From contig JAWKMU010000002.1 in the NCBI GenBank assembly GCA_041392065.1, forward strand, positions 1 to 64,000: a DNA stretch of 64,000 nucleotides. Reading direction: 5' to 3'. Source of the stretch: CAJQLB01 sp041392065 (GTDB taxonomy: Bacteria; Bacteroidota; Bacteroidia; Flavobacteriales; Flavobacteriaceae). Both the position numbers and the translations under genes were made by a program. The number at the start of each line of letters is the position of its first letter. The first letter of the stretch is position 1. Under the pieces are notes generated by a model. The model was not told where the DNA came from and did no database searches. It saw nothing but the letters and a program-made list of their open reading frames with translations. Shown here one piece after another: positions 35,519 through 44,537 of this stretch.

Positions 35519-38500
35519 ATGTCAGAAGTAAAAGATATAAAGATCAAAACAAAAAAATCAACTTTAGATAAAAACGTGTCTTTAAAAAATGTAAATATCG
35601 ACAATGAAGATTTTTACATGATTTCCAATTGTGATTCAATGCGACCATTTTTTATGAGCATTGTTAGTGATTCTAATCATTGGATGTTTATTTCAAGCAA
35701 TGGTGGTTTATCTGCAGGTAGAAAAGATAGCGAAAATGCGCTATTTCCTTATTACACAGATGATAAGATTACAGAGTCTGCCGAAATTACAGGCAGCAAA
35801 TCCATATTTCAAATCATAACTAATGATAGTATTAAAATTTGGGAACCTTTTTCAATTAGACAACAAGGGACTTACCAAATAACTAGAAACCTATATAAAA
35901 ACATTTACGGTAATAAGGTGATTTTTGAAGAAGTTAATCATGATTTGGAATTAACTTTTAGCTATCAATGGTGTTCAAGTGATAAGTTTGGATTTATTAA
36001 AAAAGCAAAGCTAATTAATAATTCAATAAATAATTTAAATACATCTGTACTTGATGGATTTCAAAATATTATGCCTTATGGTGTAAATTCTGATACACAA
36101 ACCCGAGTTAGTAATCTTGTAGATGCATACAAAAGGAGTGAGCTTGACAAAGAATCAGGACTTGGTATTTTTGCTCTAAGCGCTATTATTGTTGATAAAG
36201 CTGAGCCAAGCGAAGCTTTAAAAGCTAATATTGCATGGTCTTTAGGTTTAAATAATGTTAATTATTTGCTTTCATCAAATCAGCTAAAAGATTTTAGAGA
36301 AGGTAAGCAAATTAGCACAGAATATGATATTAAGGGAGAAAAAGGGGCTTACTTTATTAATTCAGATTTTGTTTTAGACGCAAAAAAAAGTAAGGAATGG
36401 ATTATTATGGCTAATGTTAACCAAAATCAGTCATCCATAATCAATGTCATTGAGAGTATAAAAAATAACAAAAACCTTGAGAAAGATATAAATCAAGATA
36501 TAGAACTTGGCACACAAAAACTAATAAAATTAATTGCTGCTTCCGACGGTTTACAGCTTTCAGCAAATAAAAAAAGAAATACAAGACACTTTGCAAACAC
36601 CTTATTTAATATAATGAGAGGTGGAATTTTTGATAATAACTATCAAATTGAAAAATGGGACTTTAACAATTATATAGCCAAGGCAAACAGAAAGGTATTT
36701 GCAAAATCAGCCAATCTAATAAAGGCGCTACCAGATAAGTTTATATTATCTCAACTAAAAGAGATTGCTTATAAAAGCCCTGATAAGAACTTTAGAAGAC
36801 TTTGTTTGGAATATATGCCACTTAAATTTAGTAGAAGACATGGAGATCCGAGTAGACCTTGGAATAAATTTACAATTAATACTAGAAATGAAGTTGATGG
36901 ATCTAAAATATTAGATTTCGAAGGCAATTGGCGAGATATTTTTCAAAATTGGGAAGCATTAGTTCATTCTTATCCAGAATTTATAGAAAGTATGATTCAT
37001 AAATTCTTAAATGCAACAACTTTTGATGGGTACAACCCTTATAGAATAACTAAAGATGGCTTTGATTGGGAGACTATAGAACCAGATAATCCTTGGTCTT
37101 ATATTGGATATTGGGGAGACCACCAAATTATTTATCTACTTAAGTTTTTAGAATTTATTGAAGACCATTACCCAGGAAAATTAGAAAGTTATTTTAATAA
37201 TGATTTATTTGTTTATGCCAACGTACCATATAAAATAAAAAGTTACAAAGATTTATTACTAAATTCTAAAGACACTATTGAATTTGATGAGAATCTTGAT
37301 CATGAGATAAACAAAAAACGCAATGTACTTGGAGCAGATGGTGCTTTGTTAAGAGATCAAAACTTTTTTATATGTAAGGTTAATTTTATAGAAAAAGTAT
37401 TAGCTACAATTCTGGCCAAAGTTTCAAATTTTATACCAGAAGCAGGCATTTGGATGAATACCCAACGACCTGAATGGAATGATGCCAATAATGCATTAGT
37501 TGGAAATGGTGTTTCTATGGTTACACTTTATTATCTAAGACGATTTTTAAAATTTTTCCATGAAATTGTTACAAATGCAAATTTTGTAAATTCAGAAATA
37601 TCCGAAGAATTATATACTTTTTTTGAATCTGTTTTAAATACACTTGAAAAAAATCAGGATTTATTATCCAACTCAATTACTAATAAAGATAGAAAAACAG
37701 TTTTGGATGGTTTGGGAACAGCTGCAAGCAACTACAGAATCAATATTTATAAAAATGCATTTTCAGGTGATAAAACGAAAATAGATAAAAATAAAATTCT
37801 TCAGTTTATCTCAATAACACTTGATTTTCTAGAACATTCAATTGAAGCAAATAGACGTACAGATAATCTATATCATGCTTACAATTTAATGACTATTGAA
37901 AATAACCAAGAAATTTCTATTTCCTATTTAGATGAAATGCTAGAAGGTCAAGTAGCTGTATTAAGTTCAGGTTATTTGGAGGCTGAAGAAGCACTTAGTT
38001 TGTTAAATGCTTTAAAAGAAAGTAAACTATTTAGAGAAGACCAATATAGCTACCTTCTGTATCCAAATAAGCAACTTCCTAAATTTTTAGAAAAGAATAT
38101 AATTCCTAAGAAATCTGTAGTTAAATCTAAATTATTAAAGCAGCTTTTAGAAGAAAATAACAAGCAGATAATTAACAAAGACACTTTAGGTAATTATCAT
38201 TTTAACGGTAACTTTAACAATGCTAGTAGTTTAGAAACAGCACTTAATAATTTAGATGAGGTAGAATATGGAAAATTAGTTAAAAAGGATAAAAAACTAA
38301 TTTTAGAAATCTACGAAGAAGTATTTAACCACAAAGCATTTACAGGCAGATCAGGAACCTTTTTTGGATATGAAGGATTAGGTTCTATTTATTGGCACAT
38401 GGTATCTAAATTACAATTGGCTGTACAAGAATGTTGTTTAAATGCTATTAATGAAAATAAAAGTAATGAAGTTATAGGAAAGTTATTAGAACACTATTAC

Positions 38501-38992
38501 GAAATAAACGAAGGTATTGGAGCACACAAATCACCAAAACTTTATGGCGCTTTTCCAACAGATCCTTACTCTCATACACCATTAGGTAAAGGAGCGCAAC
38601 AGCCAGGGATGACAGGTCAAGTCAAAGAAGATGTGTTATCAAGGATTGGAGAACTAGGTGTTTTTGTAAAAGAAGGAAAACTCACCTTTTTACCTTGCTT
38701 ATTGCGTAAAGAAGAGTTTTTAAAAAGCCAAAACACTTTCAAATATGTTGATGTAAATCAGGAAGAAGAACAACTACAAGTAAATGCTGGTGAAATGGCA
38801 TTCACCTATTGTCAGGTGCCAATACTATATAAAATAAATGATCAAAGTAGGATAGAAGTTACTTTTAATGATGAATCAATTTTAAGTTTTGATGATTCAA
38901 GTTTAAATCAAGATTTGAGTAATAAAATATTCTCAAGATCAGGTTTTATTAAAAAAATAGTGGTTACAATAAATTCATCTATTTTAAAATAG
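35519..38992 (+). CDS. Beta-1,3-glucan phosphorylase, GH149-like
   Basis: A large 1157-residue cytosolic protein without signal peptide. It has the general build of GH94/GH149 phosphorylases: an N-terminal beta-sandwich (SNGGLSAGRKDSENALFPYYTDD), a helical linker, an (alpha/alpha)6-type catalytic region with DNPWSYIGYWGDHQIIYL (about 518-535), and a C-terminal stretch GAFPTDPYSHTPLGKGAQQ followed by GMTGQVKEDVLSRIGELGV (about 1011-1050). GH149 enzymes release glucose 1-phosphate from beta-1,3-oligoglucans and are of this length. The neighbours GH16, GH17 and GH30 support the call. The exact family number is from memory of the motif and size, not from a search. Confidence 0.8.
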   Translation: MSEVKDIKIKTKKSTLDKNVSLKNVNIDNEDFYMISNCDSMRPFFMSIVSDSNHWMFISSNGGLSAGRKDSENALFPYYTDDKITESAEITGSKSIFQIITNDSIKIWEPFSIRQQGTYQITRNLYKNIYGNKVIFEEVNHDLELTFSYQWCSSDKFGFIKKAKLINNSINNLNTSVLDGFQNIMPYGVNSDTQTRVSNLVDAYKRSELDKESGLGIFALSAIIVDKAEPSEALKANIAWSLGLNNVNYLLSSNQLKDFREGKQISTEYDIKGEKGAYFINSDFVLDAKKSKEWIIMANVNQNQSSIINVIESIKNNKNLEKDINQDIELGTQKLIKLIAASDGLQLSANKKRNTRHFANTLFNIMRGGIFDNNYQIEKWDFNNYIAKANRKVFAKSANLIKALPDKFILSQLKEIAYKSPDKNFRRLCLEYMPLKFSRRHGDPSRPWNKFTINTRNEVDGSKILDFEGNWRDIFQNWEALVHSYPEFIESMIHKFLNATTFDGYNPYRITKDGFDWETIEPDNPWSYIGYWGDHQIIYLLKFLEFIEDHYPGKLESYFNNDLFVYANVPYKIKSYKDLLLNSKDTIEFDENLDHEINKKRNVLGADGALLRDQNFFICKVNFIEKVLATILAKVSNFIPEAGIWMNTQRPEWNDANNALVGNGVSMVTLYYLRRFLKFFHEIVTNANFVNSEISEELYTFFESVLNTLEKNQDLLSNSITNKDRKTVLDGLGTAASNYRINIYKNAFSGDKTKIDKNKILQFISITLDFLEHSIEANRRTDNLYHAYNLMTIENNQEISISYLDEMLEGQVAVLSSGYLEAEEALSLLNALKESKLFREDQYSYLLYPNKQLPKFLEKNIIPKKSVVKSKLLKQLLEENNKQIINKDTLGNYHFNGNFNNASSLETALNNLDEVEYGKLVKKDKKLILEIYEEVFNHKAFTGRSGTFFGYEGLGSIYWHMVSKLQLAVQECCLNAINENKSNEVIGKLLEHYYEINEGIGAHKSPKLYGAFPTDPYSHTPLGKGAQQPGMTGQVKEDVLSRIGELGVFVKEGKLTFLPCLLRKEEFLKSQNTFKYVDVNQEEEQLQVNAGEMAFTYCQVPILYKINDQSRIEVTFNDESILSFDDSSLNQDLSNKIFSRSGFIKKIVVTINSSILK

Positions 38993-38998
38993 CAAATC

Positions 38999-40285
38999 AT
39001 GAAATTGAAAATACATATCATATTAATTGTTGCAATTTCTTTAATCACAATATCATGTAATCAAAACCCAAAATCTAATAAAGCTATGCAAACAGTGCAA
39101 AAAGTATCAGCTAAAGATATATTAGGCAATCCAAACTATTTGGCAATTTCTTATGGTGGTTACCGCAAAAAATCCAGGGATAGCCAACCTACCATTAAAG
39201 AATTAAAAGATGATTTGAAAATATTATCTGCAATGAATATTAAAGTACTAAGAACCTATAATGTTCAATTACCGCATGCTTCAAATATTCTTAAAGCTAT
39301 AACTGAGTTGAAGCAAGAAAACCCAGAGTTTGAAATGTATGTAATGCTAGGTGCTTGGATAGATTGTTTAAATGCTTGGACAGATATCGAACCTAATCAT
39401 AATATAGAAAGCCCTAATAATGCAGATGAAATTGCAAGAGCAGTAGAATTGGCAAATACTTATCCAGATATTGTAAAAGTTTTGGCTGTTGGAAATGAAG
39501 CCATGGTAAGATGGGCTGCAAGCTATTATGTGCAACCAAATGTGATTTTAAAATGGGTAACGCATTTGCAAGAATTAAAAAAAGAAAATAAACTACCTAA
39601 AGATTTATGGATTACAAGTTCTGACGATTATGTGTCTTGGGGTGGAGGAGACCAAAGTTACCACACAGAGGACTTAGCTAAGCTATCTGAGGCAGTAGAT
39701 TATGTCTCAATGCATACTTATCCTTATCACAATACGCATTATAATCCAAATTTTTGGTTAGTACCAGAAAATCAAAAGGAATTAACCTCTACAGAAAAAA
39801 TTGATGCTGCAATGATAAGGGCACTTGAATTTGCAAAAGCTCAATACGATAGTGTATCTAATTACATAAAAAGTTTAGGATTAAATAAACCAGTGCATAT
39901 TGGAGAAACAGGTTGGGCCAGCATCTCTAATGGCCATTATGGATCAGATGGTTCAAAAGCCACAGATGAATATAAGCAAGGAAGTTATTATAAGTTAATG
40001 AGAGACTGGACAAAAGAAAACAAAATCTCATGCTTCTATTTCGAGGCTTTTAATGAGCCTTGGAAAGATTCACACAATCCTAAGGGTTCCGAAAATCATT
40101 TTGGCTTATTTACAGTAAATGGCCAAGCTAAATATGCACTTTGGAGTTTAGTTGACAACAAGGTGTTTGATGGTTTAACAAGAAATGGTAATAAAATAAA
40201 TAAGACCTATACAGGTGATATTGAAGCATTATTTAAAGATGTTTTAGAACCACCTTTAGCATCAGAAGTATTAGTTAATCAATGA
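38999..40285 (+). CDS. GH17 beta-1,3-glucanase lipoprotein
   Basis: A 428-residue lipoprotein (lipobox TISC, about Cys20) with a GH17-type TIM barrel. Acid/base candidate Glu167 lies in AVGNEAMVRW and nucleophile Glu303 in HIGETGW; YLAISYGGYRKKSRDSQ opens the barrel. It would act on beta-1,3-glucan or oligosaccharides outside the cytosol. A second GH17 without signal peptide is encoded at 43382-44296, so the same chemistry occurs on both sides of the inner membrane. It starts six bases after the phosphorylase stop. Confidence 0.92.
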   Translation: MKLKIHIILIVAISLITISCNQNPKSNKAMQTVQKVSAKDILGNPNYLAISYGGYRKKSRDSQPTIKELKDDLKILSAMNIKVLRTYNVQLPHASNILKAITELKQENPEFEMYVMLGAWIDCLNAWTDIEPNHNIESPNNADEIARAVELANTYPDIVKVLAVGNEAMVRWAASYYVQPNVILKWVTHLQELKKENKLPKDLWITSSDDYVSWGGGDQSYHTEDLAKLSEAVDYVSMHTYPYHNTHYNPNFWLVPENQKELTSTEKIDAAMIRALEFAKAQYDSVSNYIKSLGLNKPVHIGETGWASISNGHYGSDGSKATDEYKQGSYYKLMRDWTKENKISCFYFEAFNEPWKDSHNPKGSENHFGLFTVNGQAKYALWSLVDNKVFDGLTRNGNKINKTYTGDIEALFKDVLEPPLASEVLVNQ

Positions 40286-40295
40286 TATATAATCA

Positions 40296-41792
40296 ATGAA
40301 AATAATTAAATACATATTTTATTCGCTTTTATTTATAGTATTTATGAGTTGTAATAATAATAAAAACCAATTGCAAGTTGAAGTTTACGAAACATCGGCA
40401 AGTGGAAATCAATTGAAAAAGATTACAGAATTTTCACCAACCGATTCACTTAATAAAATAATATTAAACCCTAATAAAACTTACCAAACTATTACTGGTT
40501 TCGGTGGTTCATTTACAGAGTCATCTGCTTATTTAATTAATAATTTAAGTAAAGAAAAGAGAACTGAAATTTTAGAAGCTTATTTTGGTGAACAAGGTGC
40601 AAAATATTCCTTAACTCGAACTCATATCAGTTCATGTGATTTTTCTTTAAGCAACTATACTTATGCACCAGTTGAAAATGACTTAGAATTAAATCATTTT
40701 ACTATTGAAGAAGATAGACAAGATTTAATTCCAATGATAAAGGATGCATTAGAAATATCAACTGAAGGCTTTAATATTATTGCTTCTCCTTGGACAGCTC
40801 CACCTTGGATGAAAGATAATAACAATTACGTTGGCGGAAAACTACTTCCTAAGTACTACAAAACTTTTGCATTATTTATAAATAAATACTTGGAAGCATA
40901 TAAAGTCGAAGGAATTGATATTTGGGGAATTACTCCTGTTAATGAACCACATGGTAATGGCAATAATTGGGAGAGCATGCATTTTTCACCAGAAGAAGAA
41001 ACAAATTTTGTTCAAAACTTTTTAGGACCCAAACTAGAATCAGAAGGAAAGTCAAATATTAACATATTAGGATATGATCAAAATAGAGCAGGATTAAAAG
41101 AATGGGTCGATGTTATGTTTGCTAATGAAGAGTCCTCAAAATATTATGATGGAACTGCAATACATTGGTATGAAAGTACTTATGAGGTATTTCCAGAAGC
41201 GCTACAGTATGCACATAAGAAAGCGCCAAGCAAATACCTAATAGAGACCGAAGGATGTATTGATGCTGAAGTGCCAAAATGGAAAGACGATGCTTGGTAT
41301 TGGAAAAAAGAAGCGACAGATTGGGGTTGGGATTGGGCTTCAGAAGAAGAAAAATATTTGCATCCTAAATATGCACCAGTAAATAGATATGCTCGTGATA
41401 TTATTGGTTGCTTAAATAATTGGGTTGATGGTTGGGTAGATTGGAATATGGTTCTTGATAGACAAGGAGGACCAAACTGGTTTAAGAATTGGTGTGTTGC
41501 ACCAATAATAGTTGATACTGAAATCGACGAAGTGTATTATACACCATTGTATTATGTTATGTCACACTTCAGTAAATATATTCGACCAGGAGCTAAAGTT
41601 ATTGATGTGTCTAACCCAGACAAAGACCTTTTAGTTGCAGCAGCAGAAAATCCAGATCAAACTATTGCTATTGTGGTTTTTAATGAAGGAAGTTTACAAA
41701 AATCATTTGAGATTGAATTAAATCTTAAAAAAGTCAATATAAATATAAGTCCCCAAGCTTTGCAAACAATTGTAATACCGAATAAAAAATAA
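40296..41792 (+). CDS. GH30 beta-glucanase/glucosidase lipoprotein
   Basis: A 498-residue lipoprotein (lipobox FMSC, about Cys19) of glycoside hydrolase family 30. The TIM barrel shows YQTITGFGGSFTESSAYLI at the start, acid/base Glu217 in PVNEPHGNG, the nucleophile candidate Glu319 in LIETEGCID, and the small C-terminal beta domain (VIDVSNPDKDLLVAAAENPDQT). Family members remove beta-1,6-linked glucose or cut beta-1,6-glucan, which fits the side chains of laminarin. Eleven bases separate it from the GH17 gene. Confidence 0.93.
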   Translation: MKIIKYIFYSLLFIVFMSCNNNKNQLQVEVYETSASGNQLKKITEFSPTDSLNKIILNPNKTYQTITGFGGSFTESSAYLINNLSKEKRTEILEAYFGEQGAKYSLTRTHISSCDFSLSNYTYAPVENDLELNHFTIEEDRQDLIPMIKDALEISTEGFNIIASPWTAPPWMKDNNNYVGGKLLPKYYKTFALFINKYLEAYKVEGIDIWGITPVNEPHGNGNNWESMHFSPEEETNFVQNFLGPKLESEGKSNINILGYDQNRAGLKEWVDVMFANEESSKYYDGTAIHWYESTYEVFPEALQYAHKKAPSKYLIETEGCIDAEVPKWKDDAWYWKKEATDWGWDWASEEEKYLHPKYAPVNRYARDIIGCLNNWVDGWVDWNMVLDRQGGPNWFKNWCVAPIIVDTEIDEVYYTPLYYVMSHFSKYIRPGAKVIDVSNPDKDLLVAAAENPDQTIAIVVFNEGSLQKSFEIELNLKKVNINISPQALQTIVIPNKK

Positions 41793-41796
41793 TAAA

Positions 41797-43359
41797 ATGT
41801 CACATTACAAAACAGCAGCTAAAGATAAAGTGCCAATTGGCCAAAAAATGGCTTTTGGTTCAGGACACTTTGTACTCAATTTATTACCTGGAGCATTAGG
41901 CTTTTTCATGTTCTTTTTATTAACTGCATTTGGGATGGATCCTTTATATGCTGGAATACTAGGAGCGTTACCAAGACTTTTTGATGCTTTGTCTGACCCT
42001 ATAATGGGATTTATTTCTGATAATACTACCTCAAAATGGGGAAGAAGAAGACCTTATATTTTTGTTGGTGCAATTTTAAGCGGAATTCTCTTTGCATTAA
42101 CTTGGCAGATGTCTCCAGAAAACTCCCAAATGTATAACTTTTGGTATTTCCTTACACTATCCATTCTATTCTTAGCTGGAAATACAATGTATGCAACACC
42201 ATTAGTGGGATTGGGATACGAAATGACTTCAGATTATAATGAACGTACAAGATTAATGGCCTTTTCTAATACTATGGGACAAATTGCGTGGATGATTGTG
42301 CCTTGGTTTTGGGTAATAATTGCCGATCCTAATGTCTACGAATCACAAGATGTTGGAGTTAGACATCTTTCAATAATTGTTGGTTTGTTTTGTATTGTTT
42401 TAGGTGTTTTACCTGCTATTTTCTGTAAAGGAATAGATTCTGCTAACATGGAAAACAGAAAGAAGATTAATTTAAAAACATTAGTTTCTAATTTAAAAGA
42501 TTTGTGGGAAGGTATCAAACAGGTATCAAAAAACAAACCCTTCACTAAGCTATGTGGAGCTACATTTTTGGTTTTTAACGGATTCCAGATGGTAGCAGCT
42601 TTCAGTGTCTACATTATAGTTTTTTATATGTATGATGGAAGTTATGCTAACGCTGGTACTTGGCCTGCATGGTTTTCTACTATAACTGCAGTAATTACTG
42701 CTTTTGTTGTAATACCTATTATTTCTGCAATGGCTAACAAATGGGGAAAACGTAAAGCTTTTATCATCTCAACAGTGATTTCAATTATTGGCTATATATT
42801 AAAATGGTGGGGTTTTAACAATGAACTTAATCAAAATTTTAATGACACAAGTTTCGGACAATCTTTAAATAATGGTGTTGCATCAGTTTTCGATTCTCTA
42901 AACCCATTTTTAGAAAGCATAGGCATGTCATGGTTTAGTATTGATACTTCTCAAGGTTCACCTTGGCTAATTTTTATTCCAATACCTTTTATAGCATTTG
43001 GACTTGGTGGATTATTTACTTTAATGATGAGTATGACAGCAGATGTATGTGATTTGGATGAATTGAATAATGGAATGCCACGTAAAGAAGGAACATTTGG
43101 AGCTATTTATTGGTGGATGGTTAAAATAGGTCAATCTATTGCTTTATTTCTAGGAGGATTAGTTTTAAAATTAGTAGGATTTATTTCTGATGCAGAAACT
43201 CAGACAGCTGAGACTATGTTTAGTTTAAGAATAGCAGATATTGTTATTCCATCTTTAACTGCAGCTCTAGCAATTTGGGTTATGTACAAATACAGTTTAA
43301 ATGAAGATAGAGCTAGAGAAATTAAAGCAGAACTAGTCAGAAGACGTGGTGAATTATAA
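41797..43359 (+). CDS. GPH-type (glycoside:cation symporter) MFS transporter
   Basis: A 520-residue inner-membrane transporter with about twelve helices. The GPH signature is visible early: FDALSDPIMGFISDNTTSKWGRRRPYI. Between helices 8 and 9 there is a longer soluble-looking insert (about residues 345-385, LNQNFNDTSFGQSLNN). It would import oligosaccharides or glucose freed in the periplasm so that the phosphorylase and cytosolic GH17 can use them. It begins four bases after the GH30 gene. Confidence 0.92.
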   Translation: MSHYKTAAKDKVPIGQKMAFGSGHFVLNLLPGALGFFMFFLLTAFGMDPLYAGILGALPRLFDALSDPIMGFISDNTTSKWGRRRPYIFVGAILSGILFALTWQMSPENSQMYNFWYFLTLSILFLAGNTMYATPLVGLGYEMTSDYNERTRLMAFSNTMGQIAWMIVPWFWVIIADPNVYESQDVGVRHLSIIVGLFCIVLGVLPAIFCKGIDSANMENRKKINLKTLVSNLKDLWEGIKQVSKNKPFTKLCGATFLVFNGFQMVAAFSVYIIVFYMYDGSYANAGTWPAWFSTITAVITAFVVIPIISAMANKWGKRKAFIISTVISIIGYILKWWGFNNELNQNFNDTSFGQSLNNGVASVFDSLNPFLESIGMSWFSIDTSQGSPWLIFIPIPFIAFGLGGLFTLMMSMTADVCDLDELNNGMPRKEGTFGAIYWWMVKIGQSIALFLGGLVLKLVGFISDAETQTAETMFSLRIADIVIPSLTAALAIWVMYKYSLNEDRAREIKAELVRRRGEL

Positions 43360-43381
43360 TAAACAACTAATAGTTAATACA

Positions 43382-44296
43382 ATGTCTTACAGAAAAGAAA
43401 TATACTATAAACATACAAGGAACAATCAAATAACTACACAGGGAATTGATACCTCTAAACTCTCCTTGGATGAATTAAAAAAATTATGGCACAAAACCCT
43501 AAAAGAAGGTTTTCATGGCATTTGTTTTAGCATGTATGAAGATGGACAAAAACCTGGCGATGATATTAGTTTTGGGCAAGTTGAAAGACGAGTTAAAATT
43601 CTTAAACCTCATGTTGAAGCTATACGCTCGTTCTCTTGTATAGAAGGTAATGAACATGTACCTGTCGCTGCAAAAAATAATGGGCTAAAAACACTAGTAG
43701 GAGCTTGGTTAGGCAATGACAAAGAAGATAATGAAAAGGAAATACAAGGCTTAATTTCACTTGCTAAGGCAGGTTATGTTGATGTTGCTGCAGTTGGTAA
43801 TGAAGTTTTATATCGTAATGATTTATCGTTAGAGGAATTATTAAATTACATTAAACGTGTAAAAGAAGCCTTAAAAGGATTAGATATTCCTGTAGGTTAT
43901 GTTGATGCTTATTATGAGTTTTCACGGCACCCAGAATTGGTAGAACATTCAGATATTATTTTAGCTAATTTATATCCATATTGGGAAGGTTGTCCAATAG
44001 AATATGCTCTTGGACACATGCAAGCCATGTATGGTCAAGTTGTAGATGCAGCACAAGGAAAGTCTATAATAATTACCGAAACTGGATGGCCAAGTCAAGG
44101 AGGAGCTCTTCGAGGAGCTATAGCAGGTGAAGAAGCCGCAATGAAATATTTTATTGACACCATAAGGTGGACTAAGATTAATGAAATTCCAATTTTTTAT
44201 TTTTCATCGTTTGATGAATCTTGGAAAACAGGTGATGAAGGAGATGTTGGAGCATATTGGGGACTTTGGGATAAAAATGAAAGACTTAAATTTTAA
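43382..44296 (+). CDS. Cytosolic GH17 beta-1,3-glucanase
   Basis: A 304-residue GH17 enzyme without signal peptide. Acid/base Glu141 in AVGNEVLYRN and nucleophile Glu233 in IITETGWPSQGG are present, as are the GISxD-type start (GIDTSKLSLDEL) and final FDESWKTGDEG. The ATG at 43382 gives the conserved MSYRKEIYYKH start; the longer GTG start would overlap the transporter gene. It probably shortens or rearranges imported oligosaccharides beside the GH149 phosphorylase. Confidence 0.9.
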   Translation: MSYRKEIYYKHTRNNQITTQGIDTSKLSLDELKKLWHKTLKEGFHGICFSMYEDGQKPGDDISFGQVERRVKILKPHVEAIRSFSCIEGNEHVPVAAKNNGLKTLVGAWLGNDKEDNEKEIQGLISLAKAGYVDVAAVGNEVLYRNDLSLEELLNYIKRVKEALKGLDIPVGYVDAYYEFSRHPELVEHSDIILANLYPYWEGCPIEYALGHMQAMYGQVVDAAQGKSIIITETGWPSQGGALRGAIAGEEAAMKYFIDTIRWTKINEIPIFYFSSFDESWKTGDEGDVGAYWGLWDKNERLKF

Positions 44297-44537
44297 TTTA
44301 CCTATAGTTATTTCACCACAACATCACTACAACATTCTCATCCAAAAAAAAGTTGCAAGTATCCTGAACCATTGGAATATACTACGTTTATTGAAGTAAA
44401 CAGTGTTTTTAGATTTTTAACGTGTTGTATGTTTTTTGTTGTGGTAAAATGAGAATAAAAAAGAAACATATATACTATATTGTTTACAATAATAAAATAA
44501 ATTTTTATTAATAGTAATAACTAAGTTTAAATATATT
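44297..44537 (+). promoter_or_regulatory. Control region before the T9SS binding protein
   Basis: No gene. CACCACAACAT and CACTACAACAT form an 11-bp tandem repeat at 44314-44335. The region 44421-44443 carries the same unit in inverse (CGTGTTGTAT ... TTGTTGTGGT). A conserved-looking CTCAT/ATGAGAAT pair accompanies both sides (44337 and 44449). Similar ACAACA units lie before 29479. These are candidate operators for a locus regulator. Confidence 0.5.

Noticed and set aside
36990..37110. Catalytic Asp assignment in the phosphorylase
   Set aside because: The WSYIGYWGDHQ region looks conserved but the general acid cannot be fixed without alignment.
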